From Diplosphaera chodatii (lineage: Eukaryota; Chlorophyta; Trebouxiophyceae; Prasiolales; Stichococcaceae): a stretch of DNA of 64,000 nucleotides. The notes under the pieces were generated by a model, which searched no databases, was not told where the DNA came from, and saw only the letters and a list, made by a program, of their open reading frames with translations. The translations under genes were made by a program, and so were the position numbers. This document shows positions 59,601 through 64,000 of this stretch, in pieces. The DNA lies in contig JAALGY010000012.1 in assembly GCA_032358165.1 (NCBI GenBank), positions 992,001 through 1,056,000 of the forward strand, in the 5' to 3' direction. Each line of letters opens with the position of its first letter. Position 1 is the stretch's first letter.

Positions 59601-60211
59601 AAGAAGTGCTGATGCGCGGTGCAGGATGGGGTGCCGCGCGGCGCGTACCGGGGCACGGTGCAGGTGTCGCTCTTCGAGGGGGAGGTGCACCTGTACATCG
59701 CGCCCGCGCCCGGCTTCAAGTGGGTCAAGCCGGAGGGGGAGGTCGTGGTGGACCGCACAGGCGCCATCAAGCATGTGCGGCGGCTTTGCAGCGTTCAGGA
59801 CCCAGCGTGATGATTGCCGCCCTGCTGTGAAACTGCACACGACTCTAAGAACGCAGAGCCATCTGTGCTGGCTGCATAGGTCCAGCTGCTGCTGACTGTC
59901 CATTCTCGTGGTTACACACGTCTGACCGCAGTGTACTCATGCGATTGAGCGGCTGAGGGATGTACCTGCAGGTCATCAGGCACAGCCCACCGGCGAAACG
60001 GGGCAGCAGCAGGAAGGACGCCGGCGGCGGTGGCTGGTGGCCCTGGAGCCAAAAGCAGAAGCCGGTGCCGCGGCAGCGGGGTGCCTACAGCAAGGGCAGC
60101 AGCGGGTACAGAGGAGACAGCGGCGAGGACACCCGTTTGGCCGACATGTGGGCGAAATGGCAGGAGGAGGAGGAGGCAGGACGGCGGCAGGGGTTCGAGG
60201 ACTATTGGTGA
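56647..60211 (+). CDS. MGAT1: N-acetylglucosaminyltransferase I (GnT-I, GT13)
   Basis: Golgi type II membrane enzyme that adds GlcNAc to the alpha-1,3 arm of Man5GlcNAc2 and opens complex/hybrid N-glycan synthesis. The start MSRGPTNGASSTARRLSPAA leads into the anchor RLLVGAAATLILLQ, then a stem with a heptad-like stretch (LAALQEDNAQLRTMYKHLES). Catalytic exons read AAVLMVTFNRPSYLQKATGS, KFPLYISQDGGH, YFRIANHYKFIMQQMFDCRQ, and RLVIVEDDMLFSPDFFSFFD near 58259-58318, which carries the EDD metal motif of GT13. Next are VSSWNDHGQKGFVSDPERIE, FFPGLGWMLRRETWDSFADK, FWDDWMRRDDVRRGRQCLRP and CRTYNFGERGSSGGQFYYRY. The GT13 C-terminal part includes SQKDYEHITGRLRMLREWRV. A further exon from 59973 adds a basic, then acidic tail (GGGGWWPWSQKQKPVPRQRG) ending at 60211. 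Human and plant enzymes lack such a tail. Confidence 0.88.
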
Positions 60212-60442
60212 TCCCAGGGGCCAGTGCATAGCTAGGCATGCACCGCATTGGTGATGCTACAGTCTTGAGGCAGTTGATCAGTTTGTTTCTTTTGCTATTG
60301 CTTCTGAGCGAGCGAGTGCAATGTGGCGCCTCAACCGTTCTGCGAGAAGCACTGCCTCATATCACCGCCACAACATCCAACGTCAGTTCCGTTGCCCACT
60401 AGAGACCAGGAGCACGCCCATGGGATGGACCTTCTGTGGCAT

Positions 60443-63400
60443 CTAGGCAAAACTGAACAGGCCGCCGACTTCGGCGGCCTTGCCCAGCGCCGCGCGTCGG
60501 CCCTCCACGATGCGCGGGTCCGGCGAGTGCTTCTGGTGCGCCCGCATCTTGTCCTGCCGGCTGGGGAAGGTCGGCATGAGCGCCTTGTCCTTTGCACGCG
60601 GCGCCTCCTGGAACCTGCGTCAGGTGGTGATCCCAAGTCAGGCACAGCACGCCATCAAGACATGCTATGTGTAACAGCCGAAAACCCACAATACTGAGGT
60701 GCTGAGAGGTCCTGGACTGGCCCCAGATGCAGTTTGGGTGTCCACAAGCATGCCACACAGGCTGTTGTGGAGCTGGCTGGCTCCCTGGTGTGGTGCTCAT
60801 GCTCACCATGCGTGCGCCAGCGCCTGGCTGGCTGTGATGCGCTTCGCGGGGTCCAGCGTCAGCAGGCGGTTGAGCAGGTCGAAGCCCGCATCGCTGAGGC
60901 CGCCGCGCGTGTCCAGGGCCGAGGGCGCCGGGAACTTGGTGCGCAGCAGGTTGTACGGCTGCGACGGGAACTTGATCTGCGGAGCAGCAGCACAGGACTC
61001 AGCACAGCCTCAGGCTGCATACATATACAATAGCATGCAGCAGGGTTGACGAAACGACCCTCAGAGTGGTCGGCGCCACGTGTGCCTGGTTTCCATAACG
61101 CAACACCGCCGCGGGAACATGACACATAGCAACCGGCTGGTGACTGGGCACGGGCGTGTGCAGATGGGAGGCACACCTTTGACGCGGCAGGCAGCTTGGA
61201 GAGGCCCGGCCATATCTTCTCGTTGGGCGAGCCCAGCAGGTTGAAGATCCTGGTGATCTGGTCCAGCTCGCTGCGGCCGTCAAATAACACCTGCAGCGGC
61301 AGCAGCGCAGTTCGGTATCGCTTACAGAGGCCCCCGAAGCGTGCACGAACAGTGGTAGCGCCTTTGCTGACATCATGCTTTCGACAGCACAATGATACAC
61401 TAACAGGCACTGTGCTGCCTGTCACGCGCGCCTTCTTGCTGAGCAGCTCCGCCATGATGCAGCCCAGGGACCACATGTCGACCGCCGTGGAGTACTCCTT
61501 CTGGCCTGCAGTGCCAATAATCAGGAAACCTCTTGGCCTTCCGCCACAGGCTAGCAGCCAAACAGCATCCTATCGCAGGCACTATACTGGCTGCTGCTGA
61601 TGGCTGAAGTACATGCGGTATGCTGGGGTTGCTCTCACTTCCTATTGCATGATAAAGCATAGGCAAGCAGGCATGGTGGATGCGGAGGCTGGGCCAGCTC
61701 ACCCAGCAGCAGCTCGGGGCAGCGGTACCACAGGGTGACCACCATGTGGGTATACGCCTGCAGCGGGGAGCCGTACTGCCGTGCCAGCCCGAAGTCGCAG
61801 ATCTGCGTGCAGGATGCCATTTGTCATCCTTGGGTGCCTTTGATGCCTGGCTGATATTGCGCACCAGGCCCTGCTACAACACGAGCAAGGCGTTGTGGCG
61901 CACAATGAGATGACCCGAAACTCTCTGGACTTGACCGTCACACGCCAAATACTTGGCAATGTCGTGGTTGTGTATATATGAGACTGGGGACGGACCTTGA
62001 GCTCGCCGCGGTTGTTGTACAGGATGTTGGACGTCTTCAGGTCGCGGTGCAGCACCCAGTTGTCGTGCAGGTACTCGATGGCATCAAACAGCTGGAACAT
62101 CAGCGTCTTCGCCTGCGTGCAGCGCAGCGCTGATGCAGGGCATGCGGTGTGTGTGATGTGATCACGAGGAGTGTTCAGCCTGCTGCAGAACGGCAGGTGC
62201 TGCACTGACGCAGACACGGTGTGTCTTCAGCCGGGGTGACAGACAGTAAGGTTCCCCACCTCGGCGACGGTGAAGGGGTGGGGCATGTCCTCCATGAGCT
62301 GCTTGAGGTCGTGCTCCATGAACTCCATCACCATGAACACGCTGTCCAGCGACTTGCCCACCACCACCTGCGCACGAGGGCCCGCGACCATGCGGCTCAA
62401 AGGTTACACGTGACATCAGGGATGTCAGGCCATATCTCAACCTGGGCTGACCAAGCAGGTTTGGCACATGGGTGCACAATAGAGTGTGTGGCGTCTGGCT
62501 GCGCCAGACATCCACACGTGGACCCACCTCCGACACGTCCACGATGGCGGCGTGGTGGAAGGACAGCAGGATGTTGACCTCCCGGATGGCGGTCAGCGGG
62601 AAGCCGTCGCGCTCCTTGTCCATCTTCACCTGTTACATGTATCCGCATAGCTGTTCAGGCCACCGTCAGCCGACCTTGCGCATGCTCTGCGCCTTGATGG
62701 AGCATTGCACCGTTGTCCCCAGGGGCCAATTCATGCCCCTGCTTTCGGTTCAATGATGCTCCTGCTCTAGTTCCACGACATGAACGAGTGCTACAACACC
62801 TTTTTGAGGGCCACGATGCGGCCTGTGGACTTTTCTCGGGCGCGGTACACCACGCCGTAGGTGCCTTCACTGATGCGGTTCAACCGCTCGAACTCCTCCA
62901 CGCTGCGGCACTCCTGCAGCATGGACACGCCCCTGCGCAGCAGCACAGGCAGTTTGCGTGGCTCTCCTGCTAACGTGAATTGGTCGTGGCAGACGTGCAA
63001 TGGGGCAGATGGTTGGTGCGGCACGCCGAGTGCTTGGCCCAGTCGGCTGCCCATTGGGTGATCTGTAGAACTGCCAACAACCACCTCAAGTGAACCCATC
63101 CATGTGCTCTGCAGCAAGGGCATCTGGGGGTGTGAGCAAAGCCATTCGCACCTGACCGGCTCCTCATCAACGCTCTCGGGCGAGCTGCCGGCGGCGTCGG
63201 GCGAGGCGCCCTCCGCACCTCGCTCCAGGCTCGCCAGCTCCTGAGCATTGAGCGCAGCGATTGCCGCCTCCGCCTCTGCGGCCCCAACGCCAGCCTGCAC
63301 ATGTTGAAATGGTGTCAGCATTGACAAATATCAGACCTGATTTGGCTAGACTTGCAGGCTTTCGGCCCTCTCCTGGGCTGAAGGTTCACCACTGCCATGT

Positions 63401-64000
63401 GCTCTTGACATCACTCAGACGGTGGACCCTCATTCTGTAGCTGGGTGCCGCCACCATGGTCACCTCGTCTTCAGCAGCGTCATCATCGTGCCACCGGCTG
63501 AGGCCCTTGCTCGCCTTTGCAGGCGCAACGTCGTCCTCCAACGATGCCGCATCACCATTGTCCTGGGCCCCCACAGCCGCAGGCGCCGAGTCTGCCCCCA
63601 TAGCGGCGGGCACCTCATCTGCACAGCCAGCAGGATCACACTGTAAAACCATCTTGTAATCATCTGCTGCACCTGTGCAGCACTGTGTCACATCGAGTGG
63701 GCATGCAGGAGATGGACAGCCGCCAAACATCTGGATGCTTCGATGTTTGGCTCGATCGGCATCTCTAATTGACCTGCAGTGACCCGCCATCCACATGGGC
63801 AAAATAGGCTCACCCTCAGATCCGGACGGCGAGGCCTTCATCGCTGCGGGCGCAGTCGGATCAAACTCGAACGCATCGGCATCCATAGCCGCCTGGAACT
63901 CGTTGAGTTCCGCAGCGGCTATTTCTGCTGCGCTGCGTGGTGGCCGCCCCAGTGCGCTGTGCAGAAGAACACATCTCTCTTTGTCGATGCATAGCCTGAA
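60443..64000 (-). CDS. CDK11/CDKG-type cyclin-dependent kinase, 5' partial
   Basis: Ser/Thr kinase of the PITSLRE (CDK11, plant CDKG) group, linked to splicing and transcription. The N-terminal region (63990-63150) is acidic and disordered and runs past the window edge. The kinase domain follows: [40 protein letters not shown] with IVALKKV (Gly-rich loop and VAIK-type lysine, near 62880-62790), [19 protein letters not shown] near 62610-62550, [39 protein letters not shown] (catalytic loop, near 62070), [20 protein letters not shown] (DFG and T-loop) followed by [34 protein letters not shown], and [20 protein letters not shown]. The end reads [17 protein letters not shown], then GLFSFA, with TAG at 60443-60445. 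The C-helix motif is PLTAIRE instead of PITSLRE. Confidence 0.88.

Overview
This window looks like nuclear DNA of a chlorophyte green alga, perhaps a trebouxiophyte. GC-rich exons are broken by many short introns, mostly GT-AG with acceptors such as tgcag. Genes are densely packed and alternate in strand. The set includes a nuclear-encoded plastid MinE, a mitochondrial complex I subunit, a Golgi GnT-I and a plant/algal-type CDK. No bacterial operons, rRNA, CRISPR array or transposon was recognised. Genes were found by joining exon-sized open segments at plausible splice sites and matching family motifs from memory. Spans are therefore more reliable than exact starts and exon borders.

Layout, left to right: SNM1/DCLRE1-type DNA cross-link repair nuclease (+, 5' cut off by the window edge); an unassigned gene (-, 2.9-5.2 kb); a CZIB/UPF0587 homologue that has lost all four zinc-ligand cysteines (-, 5.9-7.1 kb); plastid division factor MinE (+, to 9.0 kb); a tiny membrane protein (-, 9.5 kb); a SETD9-like SET-domain protein (-, 10.2-12.3 kb); a chromatin-reader protein with RAMA, CW zinc finger, ARID and WSD-like regions and a polyQ tail (+, 12.6-18.5 kb); a BET1-type SNARE (+, 19.6-20.3 kb); a HYLS1-like candidate (-, 20.5-21.8 kb); a divergent SMC ATPase (+, 22.2-29.4 kb); a DPB3/POLE4/NF-YC-type histone-fold protein (-, 29.6-30.5 kb); complex I NDUFA5 (+, 31.0-32.0 kb); and 2.2 kb of unresolved exon-like sequence.

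The most striking part is 34.2-49.9 kb. It holds two head-to-head paralogues that diverge from one roughly 0.8 kb intergenic region. Each reads as one continuous, intron-rich gene for a type II membrane protein. It runs from an N-terminal anchor through a GT31 beta-1,3-hexosyltransferase and a TolB/PD40-like beta-propeller to a C-terminal FkbM-type methyltransferase. Shared motifs stay in the same order through all three modules. The methyltransferase motif is well kept in the plus copy and degraded in the minus copy. This may be a bifunctional glycan transferase/O-methylase.

The right end has a BTB/POZ gene whose stop codon lies in a 48-bp tandem repeat, a DDX55/SPB4-type RNA helicase (-), MGAT1/GnT-I with an unusual C-terminal tail (+), and a CDK11/CDKG-type kinase (-, cut by the right edge). 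MGAT1 and the two GT31 fusions put three glycosylation genes within about 26 kb. Elsewhere the theme is chromatin and DNA maintenance: SNM1, SETD9, RAMA-ARID, SMC and the histone-fold protein.
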